Of a stretch of DNA of 64,000 bases, positions 42,977 to 54,977 are shown piece after piece. Positions within the stretch are counted from its first letter, which is position 1, and every line of letters starts with the position of its first letter. The stretch spans positions 2,480,001 through 2,544,000 of the forward strand of contig OX596340.1 in assembly GCA_951394405.1 (NCBI GenBank), read 5' to 3'. The notes beneath the pieces are model-generated. The model was not told where the DNA came from, made no database searches, and saw nothing but the letters and a program-made list of their open reading frames with translations. The translations under genes were made by a program, and so were the position numbers. This DNA comes from Coprinellus micaceus (lineage: Eukaryota > Basidiomycota > Agaricomycetes > Agaricales > Psathyrellaceae).

Positions 42977-43687
42977 GTGGGGGTACTTGTATTGTTTCTT
43001 GCTTGTCGATGCTTTTTGGGTTTGGGTGCTTTCGGCTGCTCGTTTGTATAGGCATATAGCCTGCGTTTAGTTGCTCTTCTTGCTTGTTGTAAAATCTGTT
43101 TCTTGGATCTGTTGTACCATTAGTTGTCATTGTACCATATCATCGACATCACCTTGCTGGCTACCCATACGCCCACGGGCCCACCAACCCCAAGTACCAT
43201 ACAAAGATTCTGAAGCAAGACGCTCGAATTGAACGAAAGCGATAAACTATGCTACAAAAAACGCCCGAACGAAACCTAATCCCAGAAGAGGCTTTCGCAA
43301 AAGAAAGATAAAAGTAGAAGGGGGAGTAGGATAGATAGGAAGGGAAGGGTGGGAGCTCGAAGCTTGAGCGAATGATACATACACCCAAGGTCAACCAGAA
43401 CCCTATCGACACCGGGAAGGCGTCGAAGCGGAACTAATTGAGACCTACCTCTGCCTACAACAGAATAAAGAAAGAGGTTTATACAACACACAGACCGAGA
43501 TCAGTATGGATGTAAGATATACAGAGAAGATAAAAGGAGTGTAGTGTCCGGATATAAGCGAGTGTGGAAGGGTAGGCGATGTCAGGCGCTTAACGCACCT
43601 AACCAGAAAACAATCAAGATACAGTCGATGGATGGTCGAAACCCACCAATAAGATAACAAGGGCCAACCATGGCCATGCAGGATAGA
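42977..43687. other. Intergenic between convergent genes
   Basis: No gene seen. It holds the 3' ends of the BTB gene and the membrane-protein gene. Confidence 0.45.
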
Positions 43688-45591
43688 TCACCGCGACACC
43701 AACGAAGCCAAAGCCAACGCCGCACACACGGCAAAGACCCCAAGCTGCACCCACACGCCCACATCCCACACAATCCTTTTCCTCAGCTGCCTCTGCTGTA
43801 ACGCCCGCTCCTTCCTCTGAAGAAGCTCATTAACATCCGCTCTTGCTTCTGTCGGCGCCAGGCCCGACGACAACGCAGGTCCGTTCCCTGACCCAGACGA
43901 TGCGGAGGGCGTAGGCAGGAGAGGTGTCCGCGGAATGACAATGTTAATGGGGCGTTTGAATGTGTGGACGCTAATGTGGAGGATGCATGGGAGGAGATAG
44001 GTGCTAGCGAGTGCCAGTGCGAATGTGGTTGCGGTGATGATGATTATGGAAAGGGAGGTGAGTTTGGAAGAGGGAGGGAGGAGGGAGAGGGCGAAGGTGA
44101 GGATGATGATCGTGGGTACGATGAGTGTGCGTGTGAGGTTGATGTTTGTGCGTGCGACGCGGATGGGGAGGACGGGGATGGTGAGCAGGGGTTGTGCGGC
44201 GCCGAGAAGTAGGGTCGCAGCGGAGAGTGAGGCGAGGGCTATCCGAACTGACTGGACCGTCGGGCCGAGGAGGTCGGTGGGTGGGGAAATCTGGGCGGAG
44301 GATGAGCGCTGAACGAGATCAACACTCGGTCTAGACCCTAAGACTATGAAAAGAAGACAACTTACTGCTTGTGGAATGTTGGGTAACGCAGCGAAGATGA
44401 CAACGGGAAGGACGAGGAGGGTAGCGCAGGAAACGGAGAAGAGCGAGAGAACGCGGAAGGAGCGAGACTTCGGGGTCTTCGCTGTGGAAAGTGGGCTTTG
44501 GCCGCTCTTGAGGGAAGCGTACAGTGGGAGGGTGGAGGATGTGCAGAAAGTGAATGCGATGGTGACTGGGAAATGAAAAGGGAAGCATGTCAGAAGGAGA
44601 GAGAGCGACAGCAGAGATGATCGCACGTACATATTCCTTTCCAGGTGGAAGAAGCTTCGTCCTCGACGTATAGCACCCCCTTGGCATGGGCGTAGATCAC
44701 GCATGCCAGCCATGCGATGTAGGTCAGGATGGATAGCCACGATGCGAACACGACTCGCTGTGAGGCAATGGTTTGACCGAGTGAAAGGAAGAATACCGAG
44801 CTTCCGCATAGCAGGACAACAAGGAGGCGGAGGAGGAGGGAAGGTGGTAGGTAGGGGAGTAGCAGACGAACAGATTCTGAAGGAAAGGTCAGAACCGTCC
44901 GGCGGAGGCATTCAAGTTACACACCATGAAGATACGAGATGGCCAGGAGCGAGCTAAACACCGCTGTACCCAGCTTCGCGCTTGACCTGATTAACCTCCG
45001 CTGCCGCTCCTTCCCTCTCGATTTCGCAAAGGTGTCGCACATGATCTCCATAAGGTCCGCCTTCCGCATATACCGGGCCAGCAGATACCACACCTGCCTT
45101 GAGAATGCCGATGCGATAGCGCACACGAACAGGGCTGGTAGTCCATACTGAAGCGGCAGCCGATCTGCTACGGTCAGAGTAGAGAGCGCCCCGAGCTTGA
45201 GAAACGGCGAGAGCAGGTAGAGGAAGACGCGGATGGGAGGCAACTGGGGTATGCTCGTCCGTCGGATCTCAAACACCGGACTGACAATGTCGTCGTCATC
45301 CTCTCCGTCTTCGTCGTCGGAGAAGTCAAAGTCGATGTTCTGGGGTTCGCCCGAGTCGTCGTGCACCAGGATGAGAGCAGCAGATGAGTCCAACGGCGTC
45401 AGAGCTGGGGAGTCCTCCTCGGAGTCGGAGGTGTCCGAAATCGTTAGGCGGCGAGGTCGACCATCGAGCCGGGGTGCTTCCTCGTGGTCGTCGGGAATGT
45501 GCAAGGGTGTCGGGCGCTTTTGTTGGGAATATGGACTGTTGTAGTTGTTGGTAGCGGCAGCGACGGCTGCCACTGTCGATACACGGGCCAT
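43688..45591 (-). CDS. Multispanning membrane protein, possibly amino-acid-transporter-like
   Basis: Starts MARVSTVAAVAAATNN at 45591. The first ~110 residues are hydrophilic and very acidic (FDFSDDEDGEDDDDIVS). About ten or eleven hydrophobic segments follow across three or more exons, for example LPALFVCAIASAFSRQVWYL, LLRLLVVLLCGSSVFFLSLG, VTIAFTFCTSSTLPLYASLK, SLFSVSCATLLVLPVVIF, LIVPTIIILTFALSLLPP and VGVWVQLGVFAVCAALALAS. A Ser/Gly-rich loop and a basic helix (LLQRKERALQQRQLRKR) precede the last segment. The topology and the STLPLYASL stretch resemble the vacuolar amino-acid transporter (AAAP) family, but I could not confirm this. It most likely sits in the vacuole or another endomembrane. 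Confidence 0.7.
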
Positions 45592-46599
45592 TTTCTTGGT
45601 CGTCGTCGAGCCAGCGACAAGAATACAGGTCCAACGTCGTCGAACGTCAAGAGCAACCCTGTGCCTGGGCCTCACCAAAAAGGGGTGCCAAAGGCTCTTG
45701 CCACACAGGGAACAACAGCTGCGGGACTCGGCGTGACAAATCATAATGACAGTCACGGGCGCTTGTTTCCTCCGAACCACCACGATCTCGGGGTGTGTTT
45801 CATGAGTTCGGTCTCTCTTGCTCGAGGAAGGGACCGGGCTGAATTCAGGAGCTCGCCAGCTGAGCCCAACCGCAGGTGTCGACGTGCCAAGCAGCCGATT
45901 CGAACTCGTATGAACCTCCGAGCACCAGAGACATTTTCTAAAGTTAGGAAGTACCACCAAGGGGAGGTTCTTGGCGAGATGTCTCCCCTTGAAGTGAAGT
46001 GATACGCACCAATAAATGCGACATAATCAAAGACAGACACTCAGCGACGGAGTTTTACTGTACTATCCTACGCCTCCCCAAAGCCTTGGGGAGACGAACT
46101 CAGGAAATTCGGCCGGTCTCAGGCTTACAATCCCTCTTGAGTCCTACTACTAGGTTTGGATCACCTGCCATGATATCTGAAGGTAGCCAGGATGAGCCAA
46201 TAAGCGTCCCGGCGCTTATCGAAGACGGCCATCAAAACTTGGCGCCCGCGCTGGTTGAGTCTGAACCACAACGTTCTCGTCAATGAGATGTCGGTAAAAT
46301 CGCCAAACATTCCTCGCACTTCAATGTGCACAGATCCTCTCTGGCTGCGCTAACCCAGAGGGAGAAGCAAACTCACGCAAACAGGCTACGGAGCGAAGCC
46401 ATGCCGCGTGAGAGTTCTCGGCTGCTTATCCTGGGACTGCTCCCGAGGTAAGCGCGTTCTATCTTCATGTTCAACCAATCGCACGTCATTACAATCCACT
46501 CATAACAGTCCTTAGTTGGGCTATATATAAAGCTCTATCTTTGACCCTCGCCTTTGCAATTCCCCGTTCTACCCTCCTGCGCCCAACAGATAACTCGAC
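45592..46599. other. Divergent intergenic region
   Basis: No convincing gene. The only notable element is the TATA box at 46521-46531. Confidence 0.45.
46521..46531 (+). promoter_or_regulatory. TATA box of the aldo-keto reductase gene
   Basis: CTATATATAAA lies about 70 nt before the ATG at 46600. Confidence 0.6.
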
Positions 46600-48014
46600 A
46601 TGCCTTTCCAAGATATCGCCCTGAACGACGGGAAGAAGGTGCGCACCTCAACGCCTTGCATCGACATATCCCTAACGCATCTCTAGATACCCTCCATCGC
46701 ATTCGGATCGGGAAGCGTGAACAAGGGGAAGGATGTCCACCAGTACATCGAGCAGGCTATCGAAACTGGCTTCTCCCACTTGGATACTGCGCAATGTGCG
46801 TTCCGACTCATCTCCGTTCCGCCTTCCACTGACCCGAAGGTGTATTGATAGACTACTTCAACGAGGAGAGCGTAGGCAGGGCCGTTCGGGAAAGTGGGTT
46901 GGACCGCTCCGAGGTGTATATCACCTCGAAGTATAGCAACGGGAAGGAAACTGCCCGCGATTCTATTGAAGCCAGTCTGTCGAAGGTGCGCCGAAGCATC
47001 ATAACGTCCAGCACTAGATATAGCTAACATTCGCCTTAGATTGGAACCAAATATCTCGATTTATACCTCATTCACAACCCGAGAATCGTACCAGACTATG
47101 TGGCTGCTTGGAGGGAACTGGAAAGGTTTCGGGACGAAGGCTTAACACGGTACGCCCCCTCCTGGTCAAAGTATGGGTCCAAGTTGACACCCTACTAACT
47201 GTCGCCTCATCCCAAAGGAGCATTGGGGTCAGCAATTTCGGAATCGAAGAGTTGCAGTTCCTTCTGAAGCACGCGAGCGTGACGCCAGCCGTCAATCAGG
47301 CATGTAGCTCCTGCCACGCTCCTGTGGTCATGATTGGCGCCCGCGTTCTGACATTTTACTTATATATAGATTCGGCTCCACCCATACAACTATTCGGAGC
47401 TCAAGCCTCTGCTGGAGTATCAGGCCAAGCACGGCATAGTGACCGAAGCCTACGGGAGTCTCGCGTAGGTAACCCTCTGAACTTCTTGAGACCTCAAGGA
47501 TTCACTTTCGACGTGCATGGTCCAGACCCATCACTACCTATCCTGGCGGACCCGTGGACGCACCTCTCAAGAAGGTAGCTGAACGCCTTGGTGTCACCCC
47601 AACTCAGGTCATCTTCCTTTGGGTCAAAGCCAAGGGCGCGGTGATTGTCACGTACGTCCCAGCCATCCCCTACGTCACTCTTCTCCAGGGACTGACAACC
47701 TCGGGGATCCAGAACTAGCTCTAACAAGCAGCACTTGGAGGAATACCTCGCTGTTGGGGATTTGCGTGCGTCCTCCGTAGCCTGTCTCCCCACACTGAAC
47801 TGACATACTTACCGCCATTGGCTGAATAGCCCCGCTGACGCCTGAAGAGATCGAAGCTATCGACGCTGCAGGCGCTCAAGGACCGCCGAACCCTTCCGCC
47901 TTCGCAGCGCTGAAATCTCGGGTAAGTGGAAGAAGGCTGGGTCTACGACACGTCGTCGGCTTCGTGGGTATTGGATTGCTCTTTATTGGGTTCAAATCGT
48001 TCGCTCGTGCGTAG
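46600..48014 (+). CDS. Aldo-keto reductase with C-terminal hydrophobic tail
   Basis: Starts MPFQDIALNDGKK and is split by many short introns. The exons give IPSIAFGSGSVNKGKDVHQY, FSHLDTAQ joined to YYFNEESVGRAV (catalytic Asp and Tyr), VYITSKYSNGKE (catalytic Lys), YLDLYLIHNPRIVP (catalytic His), SIGVSNFGIEELQFLL, VTEAYGSLA, GVTPTQVIFLWVKAKGAVIV and LTPEEIEAIDAAG. The whole tetrad is present, so NADPH-dependent carbonyl reduction is expected. After ALKSR the frame reads through to RHVVGFVGIGLLFIGFKSFA before the stop at 48014. This tail looks like a transmembrane anchor, unusual for a normally cytosolic family. If the GTAAGT inside that stretch is spliced, the tail would be lost. Confidence 0.85.
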
Positions 48015-48051
48015 ATAGATGCGAGTAGAGTATAACATCGGACTGGAAGTG

Positions 48052-49374
48052 CTAGTTAATAGACGGTGCCTGTCGTTGGTGCAGCCAATACCTACAGTCG
48101 ATATGACGTTCTTTGAGATTGTAAATATAGAGTCGCCTTTGCCCATGTAATTTTGGAAGCTGCGTCTCCAAAGCTACCTTCAGTTCGCCAAACCTGACGG
48201 GGACGTTGGGAATCACCCAAATGTGAAGCTTCGCCTTTTTGCTGTCCAGAGCTGAATCCAAGGTGTCGAGGTCGAATATGGTCAAGGCACTGAACACGGA
48301 GAGGAATTGCACAGCGAAAGTCAGTTTGATCTCAATACCTGCCTCTGCGGGGAGGGTGGACAGCATCGATACGAGGGCTGGTGTTGGGGAGGGGAGGTGG
48401 AGGTAAGCTGAGGCGTCGCAGAAGTATTGAATGCGACTTGTCACGGTGTGCAACTGGGTCAGGTGTGAGAGGTCGAGTGTCCCTGGGAGAGCTCCGTGGT
48501 CATCTGGAATAGAGCATGTCAGTGAGGGAAGATCAGTTGACCAGTGGCGAAACGCACAGTCGTCCAGACGGATGTCAACTTGTACGAGGGAGGCACAGCT
48601 CGAAGTGATCAGACGCTGAACGGACGTCATATCGGCAGCAGACCACAGGGTGTAGGAAATGGTCGAGGCAATGGAAAGTCTCTCGAGTTGAGATATCCGT
48701 AGATCTTGGGAATTCATCCAGCGAAGGGTGCCCACAACGTCCCCGCCCGATATTTGGAGAACTCGAAGGTTGGATTGGGGAGAATCGAGGCCAGTGGGCG
48801 TGCGGCTGGGATCAGGATCCTTGTGGAAAAACCCGTTGTGAACAGTGAACTGTGTGAGGCGGGGAAGGTCGAAATCCACCCTAGCTGGGATGTCAACGAA
48901 ACCCTCGATGTGAATGGATTGAAATTTAGGCGCGGGCAACAAACGCAGTAAGGCCGATTGAGTCTGCTCGTGGAAATGGTACCAACTAGAGGGAGGGTGG
49001 GACCAGGGATGTCGAGAAGAGCGTGGGGCGATACGCAACTCCGTCATGTTATCCGCATGATCGTAGAGAAGGTCCAGAATCGGGGCGATGTTTGGGTAGG
49101 GGATGACGGGAAGGGGTGCGTCTCCTAGTTTGCATGGGTGAGCGATGGATAGCACCTCGATGTATGGCAGGATTTGAAGAGATTCCTGGAGAATTTCACT
49201 CAGAGTATCAACGCTAGAGACGGTAGCGCCGATAACAAATTCTTTGAAAAATGCTTGTCTGGCGACGTCGCAGAAGTCATGGCAGACCAAGGACCAGGAG
49301 ACCAAGGACTCCTCCTGCTCTTGGACATGGTAGAATATTTCCTGTATAATTTCAAGAGGGAGGGAAGGTGGCAT
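48052..49374 (-). CDS. F-box protein (440 aa, single exon)
   Basis: One open frame starting MPPSLPLEIIQEIFYHVQEQ, then LVSWSLVCHDFCDVARQAFF, matching an F-box-like N-terminus. The remaining 380 residues alternate short helices and strands with leucine-rich-type motifs (LRVLQISGGDVVGTLRWM, LDLSHLTQLHTVTSRIQYF). They end with a segment on which the nearby pseudogene can be aligned (LDTLDSALDSKKAKLHIW). F-box proteins recruit substrates to SCF ubiquitin ligases through Skp1. Many Agaricomycete members are lineage-specific and untested. It converges with the aldo-keto reductase, leaving 37 bp between stops. The decayed relative lies at 35090-36470. Confidence 0.75.
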   Translation of the reverse strand: MPPSLPLEIIQEIFYHVQEQEESLVSWSLVCHDFCDVARQAFFKEFVIGATVSSVDTLSEILQESLQILPYIEVLSIAHPCKLGDAPLPVIPYPNIAPILDLLYDHADNMTELRIAPRSSRHPWSHPPSSWYHFHEQTQSALLRLLPAPKFQSIHIEGFVDIPARVDFDLPRLTQFTVHNGFFHKDPDPSRTPTGLDSPQSNLRVLQISGGDVVGTLRWMNSQDLRISQLERLSIASTISYTLWSAADMTSVQRLITSSCASLVQVDIRLDDCAFRHWSTDLPSLTCSIPDDHGALPGTLDLSHLTQLHTVTSRIQYFCDASAYLHLPSPTPALVSMLSTLPAEAGIEIKLTFAVQFLSVFSALTIFDLDTLDSALDSKKAKLHIWVIPNVPVRFGELKVALETQLPKLHGQRRLYIYNLKERHIDCRYWLHQRQAPSIN

Positions 49375-49710
49375 GATGCTCCTATTGGCGCGTGTAGTCA
49401 GTCACTGCTTGCTTCCTGCGCAGTACGCCTTCTTACCTAGCCAAAGTTTGTACACCCAAAAGCCAGTCTCTCTAGGCCCCGCTGAGGGCCTATATGAGTA
49501 TGATGGTGGTGAATGATAAAGGTCTGAAGGAAGCCTTCGGATACAATGAACCGGTCCATTGGATGGCGATGCTAATTCATCATGACATGACACTCACCGC
49601 CATCTCACCATCCCCTCAGATTCCTTATGTGCCGGATCAGCTGCTTCTCTACAATTACCTGACCGCTGGTGGAGGGGAAGGCGATGTTATAGTACAACGA
49701 CCACCATCGC

Positions 49711-52700
49711 ATGGGGCACCTCCAACCGCCAAAGGCACCCAGCGACCAGCTCCGCCTCGAGAGCTTCCAAACGCTCTCCCGGCTTCAACTGATCTTCGAG
49801 TTTCGCGTCTGGCTCGAGTACACGCGAGATAACGTCCCGAGGCGATTCGATTCACCCTTGGTTCGCCTCTGGGATTGCTTCTCGTTCGGGGGGCCGCTGT
49901 GCACGCTCCTCGAATTGCTGAGCTCGCCGACGCCTCCCCACCTCCGGGTCTACCCAGAGGAGTTCGATTTCGACCTGGACATGGAGCAACGGAAGACGTA
50001 CATCGAGAGCTTCATTCAGAGGACGAATACACTCGAAGTGCAGGGTCGACTGTCGTATGGGGAGGTGGTAAAAGTGGAAGACTTTGTCGGGGGAACATTG
50101 AGTGGATACGCGAGGGTGAGTTGCCCAGTTCTTCATTCCTCCCTTCACGTTCAATCCCCGCCTAGGTCCTCAAAACGGTGAAGAGAGTCTTAGTTGCGCT
50201 CCAAGCAACGGTTCCAGATCTATTTATCGTTCCCCATGGATCCCCTGCCCGGCGCAGGAGTCTGCTCCAGCAATTGCTAGGAGGGGAGCGGGTGCACGTT
50301 TCGCGTCTCACTGATGTTGCGGAAGCAGCATCTCAACTATACGCGGGCGAATCTGGCGTAGTGGACCCTGCGTTGGAAGGGTTCATTGTGAACTGCTCGC
50401 GTCTGATCCCTTACCACAATCTGGTGCTTGATGCGCTCTCAGATGTGGCGAAGGAGGACGCGGTGGAACGGTGGGACGAGATCTTTTCATTTACGGTGCG
50501 CCCGGGCCCCCACGCCTCTGGTAGTTGACGCGACTGACACTTTATCAGAGTAAAATACTCCGAACAAATATCTTCACCGCCTATCGCGCATTATGCGCGA
50601 ATTTTGTGCCTTTACGAGGGTATCTAAAAGCTGCGATCCATAAAGTGCGTCCCCTCCCCTTACTAATTGAGGACATACGCTCAGTGTCAACAGGGATCGG
50701 CAGAGGCTGCTAGAACGATACTCCAACACCTTTCGTTCCTCCTGAGCCGCATCTCGGAGTACCACCTCGTCCTCCAAGCAATCCTCGACGTCACCACTCC
50801 TAACACTCCCGCATTATACGACACCCTGTGCATGATGACGTTCGAGATGTACCAGCTCTCGGAGACCATCAACGAGGTGGGGAATGAACTGCGTACGATG
50901 TGGGCTATCCGGCGCCTACCCTCCCGCCTGGGTGTGTTGAAGAGCCTCAACATGGAAGGCCTGGGCAGCGTCCTCCTGGATGACCGGCTCATGATCGACC
51001 CTATTTCTGGGGTACATTATTCCGTGATTCTGTTCCATACCATACTGTTTTGCTGTACGGAGCGGGACGATATTGGGTATGGAACGAGTCGGTACCCCGT
51101 TAAACCTTGGGAACTTGGGGCTGCGCTTTCACAGACGTGTCCCCTGACACTTACGTATGCCGTGCCGACGAAGAACTTTACTAGTTTGCATTGTATCGAC
51201 GAAGGTGTGCCGTTCGTTTCACCAGCACATCGCCTTTCTCCCCTGGCTCAAACTTCTCGTAACCATAGGCTATTTCGAGCTCAACTGGACCGATCCATCA
51301 AATACAGAACAAACGATCGTGTTTTATCCCATCATGCCCGCTCAATACACCCAATGGGTCTCCCAACTCGAACAGCTCGTCCCTCGGGTATACCGGTCAT
51401 CCTCCGTCCCTACCCCCGAGGATGACCTCAGTTCCATCAACACTGGGTTTTCGCTAATCCTGACGGGCGACGAGCGTATGTACGAGCGGCGCAAGTCCAC
51501 GGCGAAACCGTGGAGCGTTAAAGCGAGAAAGGGTGCGCGATCGGAGAACTCATCCTTGTTTGTGGAGATGAAGCAGGAGGACGAGCGGTCGGTCTTGAGC
51601 TCGAACCTTCTTCCCAATTTATTCCCCGAAATTTGCGGACCAAGTTCGGCTGGGGCGAATGGGGCGAGGAGGACGACTCGGAGCCAGTCGAGGGCGAGTG
51701 GAAACGGAGCGCGACGGGGTCATACGCGGCATGGTCCCAAGAGCCCCTTGAGCTCGGGATTCACCAGGGACGACCTAATGAAAGAGGGACTCACTCCCAC
51801 GAGCGGGGACAGACTAAACGTTCCCAATTCGGAGAAGGACATGAGCCTGCTTGACAGTGGTCGCGGGCGACCATTTGTGGCGGACTTGACTGGGCAGGTA
51901 GTCAAAGACGGGGACTACCCTGTGGCGCATGGAGGCCACTCGGACGTTTGGAAGGCGATTTGGAGGAAGGATGGCGCGGAGGTGAGAGCTGCGGTGAAGG
52001 TGTTGAGGAATACGACAAGTGACGCGGATAAGAAAGCGAAGTTGATTAGTGTGAGCTTCCATCTCGCTCTGTAGGCTTCAAATGCTCAAATCTCTCTCAC
52101 CCTCTTAGGGATTGCACCATGAGCTGCGCCTATGGAGGCAGCTGAACCATCCCCACATCCTTCCACTGTATGGCACTGTCAGCGACTTTGGGCCGTGCAT
52201 ATCCATGGCATGTCCGTGGATGGAAAACGGGAGCCTCTCAAAATACCTGGAGAAGAGTGGTGACATTCTCACACTTGAGGACCGGTTACGGATCGTAGGT
52301 AATGCATTCTGTTATTAGACCAATTATCTCATCCCTCCCTCTTTATAAGATCGGAGAAGTCGCGGAGGGCCTCGCCTACCTTCACATCAGCTCAGTCATA
52401 CACGGAGACCTGACGGGGTCTAACGTCCTCCTCACCAACGACCTGAAGGCACAACTCTGTGACTTTGGTTTATCAACAGTCGTCATGCAGTCGGATAGTC
52501 AGACTCCCGATTCATTCACCTCTGGACTTGGAGGTGCGGTACGATGGGCCGATTCTGCGCTCTTTGCCGGGTTGCACACCGCGAGCGAAGACGACGAATG
52601 GCACCCACCCCCACTAACATACAAAAGCGATGTATATTCACTAGGGAGCGTAATTCTAGAGGTGGGCTTTGTCCTTCAGTCCTCCACCAGCCACCCACTT

Positions 52701-52973
52701 CCTGAACTTTCTCCGCAGATCCTATCAGGAAGGCAACCCTACCACTACATCGCAACCGACGCGCAGGTCGTCATCGAGTTGCACAAGGGAAACAAGCCTC
52801 GCCGCCCAACGCAGTCATTCGTGGATGATCGTCAATGGGAGCTAATACAGTGGTGTTGGACCCAACCCCCAGAAGATCGTCCAGACGTACATGACGTTGT
52901 GTATCGGATAGGGGAGATGATTGAGGAAAAAGAAGATCACGGGGAAGCGTTGAGGAAACTGAAGTCACGGTGA
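49711..52973 (+). CDS. RhoGEF (DH-PH)-protein kinase fusion
   Basis: Starts MGHLQPPKAPSDQLRL; an in-frame stop lies 18 nt upstream. After ~110 residues comes a DH-like helical domain across four exons (LTDVAEAASQLYAGESG, FTAYRALCANFVPLRGYLKA, RTILQHLSFLLSRISEYHLV). A PH-like domain follows (LLDDRLMIDPISGVHYSVIL, YPVKPWELGAAL, GYFELNWTD, FYPIMPAQYTQWVSQLEQL). A basic linker of ~170 residues leads to a tyrosine-kinase-like domain: AHGGHSDVWKA, AAVKVLR, HGDLTGSNVLL, CDFGLST, YKSDVYSLGSVILE, WELIQWCWTQPPEDRPDVHD. The catalytic Asp and DFG are present, but HRD is HGD, common in basidiomycete kinases of this class. It could link Rho/Cdc42 GTPase activation to phosphorylation at the cell cortex. Confidence 0.82.
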
Positions 52974-53330
52974 TTGCTCTGTTGAGTCTATATTTAATGG
53001 TGGATTCATTCATGGATTGTACTTCTATTTGTAAAGTAGCATCATATAAGCCCATGCCTCTGTATACTGTAACCCCAGCCCACTTTCCCGATAGCCTGCG
53101 CGTGGTCTTGGAACTTCCAGCTGTGAGGGGACGGGCGCTTAAGTACATTAGGGCAAGCTGTCCCTGCGTGGGAAATCACAACCATTTATGTGCCCGACGT
53201 CTGGGCCATTCCGCTCAGCTCCTTCCAGCTTTTGGTTGCCGTCAACTATGTCCACGGCCAACTGTACTCGTAATACTCTTCTGCTCATACCATGACGATA
53301 TCGTGAAGACGACACCCTCACTAGGACAAC
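52974..53330. other. Intergenic
   Basis: No gene recognised. Probably carries the kinase-fusion terminator and HEM14 promoter. Confidence 0.4.
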
Positions 53331-54977
53331 ATGGGAAGACACGTCGCAGTCTTGGGAGGTGGTTTGACGGGCCTTTCTGCGGCTTTCCATCTTTCACGAA
53401 GGTTGCCCGCAAGCAGAGTGACTTTGATTGAGCGGGAGAAGCATTTGGGCGGCTGGGTGAGGAGCACGAGAGTTGAACTGCCTGGAAATGGTACAGTGCT
53501 GCTTGAAGGGGGCCCCCGAACATTGAGGCCAAATGCACAGTCAGTTCTCGAGCTGGTGAGTAGCAAATGTTGTTCGGGCAGTGATGTGGAACTGACGAAG
53601 AACAGATACACCTCCTTGGCCTAGAGAACCAGGTCATTACCGTGCCCAAGACTTCACCTGCTGCGAACGCACGGTTTCTATACATTCCTGAAGCGTATGG
53701 CGCGTCGATAACCGGTCTACAACGGATCCCATCGGATGTGTGGGGTGTACTCAAATCCCCCTTGACACGGATCCTGGCACCGGCGGTCTTGCAAGAAGCG
53801 TTCAAGTTCAACAACAGGCCCCCTGGTTTAAACGACGAGAGCGTCGACTCCTTCCTGAGGCGTCGCTTCGGGGACGACTTCGCACAAATCTTCGGCAGCG
53901 CCCTGATTCACGGTATTTACGCCTCCGACTCGCGGCAAATAGGGATTCGGAGCGCCTTCCCTACCGTGTGGGATGCTGCAGAGCGAGGGTGGGGCAGCAT
54001 AATCAGAGGCTCATTGTTGCCCTCCAAGAAGGCGTTACATCAAGACTACGACACTGGAACCGTCGCTCAGTTGATGAGCCAGGCATCTGTGTTCTCATTC
54101 CGAGGCGGACTGCAGGCGTTGACCGACGCGATGGAGTCCTACCTCGCAAAGCAAGGCAATGTTGAGATTCTTCGTGACTCAGCCGTCTCTGAAGTTGCAT
54201 CCAATGGCCCAGGAATGAAGGTGCGTCCGGTGGAAACCTGGTGCGATTGTCTGAACTGACTGGCGGTCGTCCTAGATTACCATTAAGAGGCACTCTTCAA
54301 TAAGGGCTTCTTGTGTTATATCCGCACTTCCTACCCCTCACCTCCATGCGATGCTTCCCGTGTCACTTCGCACGATCAAGCCTTTCAGTCACTTACTTGC
54401 AAACCCGACATCCTCGGTTCATGTCGTCAATATCGTCTTCCCCGGCCCGCCTTCTACTATCCACCCGGCAGGCTTTGGCTACCTAATCCCACGACCACCT
54501 CAAGGGTACCCGCCTACTCCAAACGGAGAACCTAGCATCCTTGGGACGGTGTTCGACGCGTGCTCAGTATCCCAGCAAGACACGAACGCGACTGGGACGT
54601 TCGGTTACGGTGATGCCCAGTTCACCAAGCTGACTGTTATGGTTGGGGGTCCATACCCACTTCCACCGCTTCCTCCACATCTCTCGTCAGAGGGAGATGC
54701 ATCACTTCCGGAATACATGCATAACATCCTCAACCAGCTCTCCAAGCACCTCTCGCGCCCGCTGCCCATTCCCCTCTATTGGAGAATCAAGCCGAATCAC
54801 GATTGCATCCCCACTCTACTCCCTGGCCATCAGACGCGGATGGCCGAACTCCGGGAGGCGTTGTCGAAGGAATTTGGAAACAGATTCCAGGTTGTGGGTG
54901 CTGGTGTTGGTGGGGTTAGTGTCGGGGATTGTGTCGAGGCTGGAAGACGGACTGCGTTGGGACTTGGTCTGGATTAG
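53331..54977 (+). CDS. HEM14: Protoporphyrinogen IX oxidase
   Basis: Exons 53331-53555, 53606-54220 and 54276-54977 give 513 residues in phase. The N-terminus is an FAD-binding dinucleotide fold (VAVLGGGLTGLSAAFHLSRR, then LGGWVRS and LEGGPRTLRP). Next come RRFGDDFAQIFGSALIHGIY, VFSFRGGLQALTDAM and a central substrate-binding region. The C-terminal second FAD segment is FQVVGAGVGGVSVGDCVEAG. The enzyme performs the penultimate step of heme synthesis, a six-electron oxidation of protoporphyrinogen IX to protoporphyrin IX on the mitochondrial inner membrane. Length and motif order fit the family closely. No separate targeting peptide is obvious, as is common for this enzyme. Confidence 0.95.
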
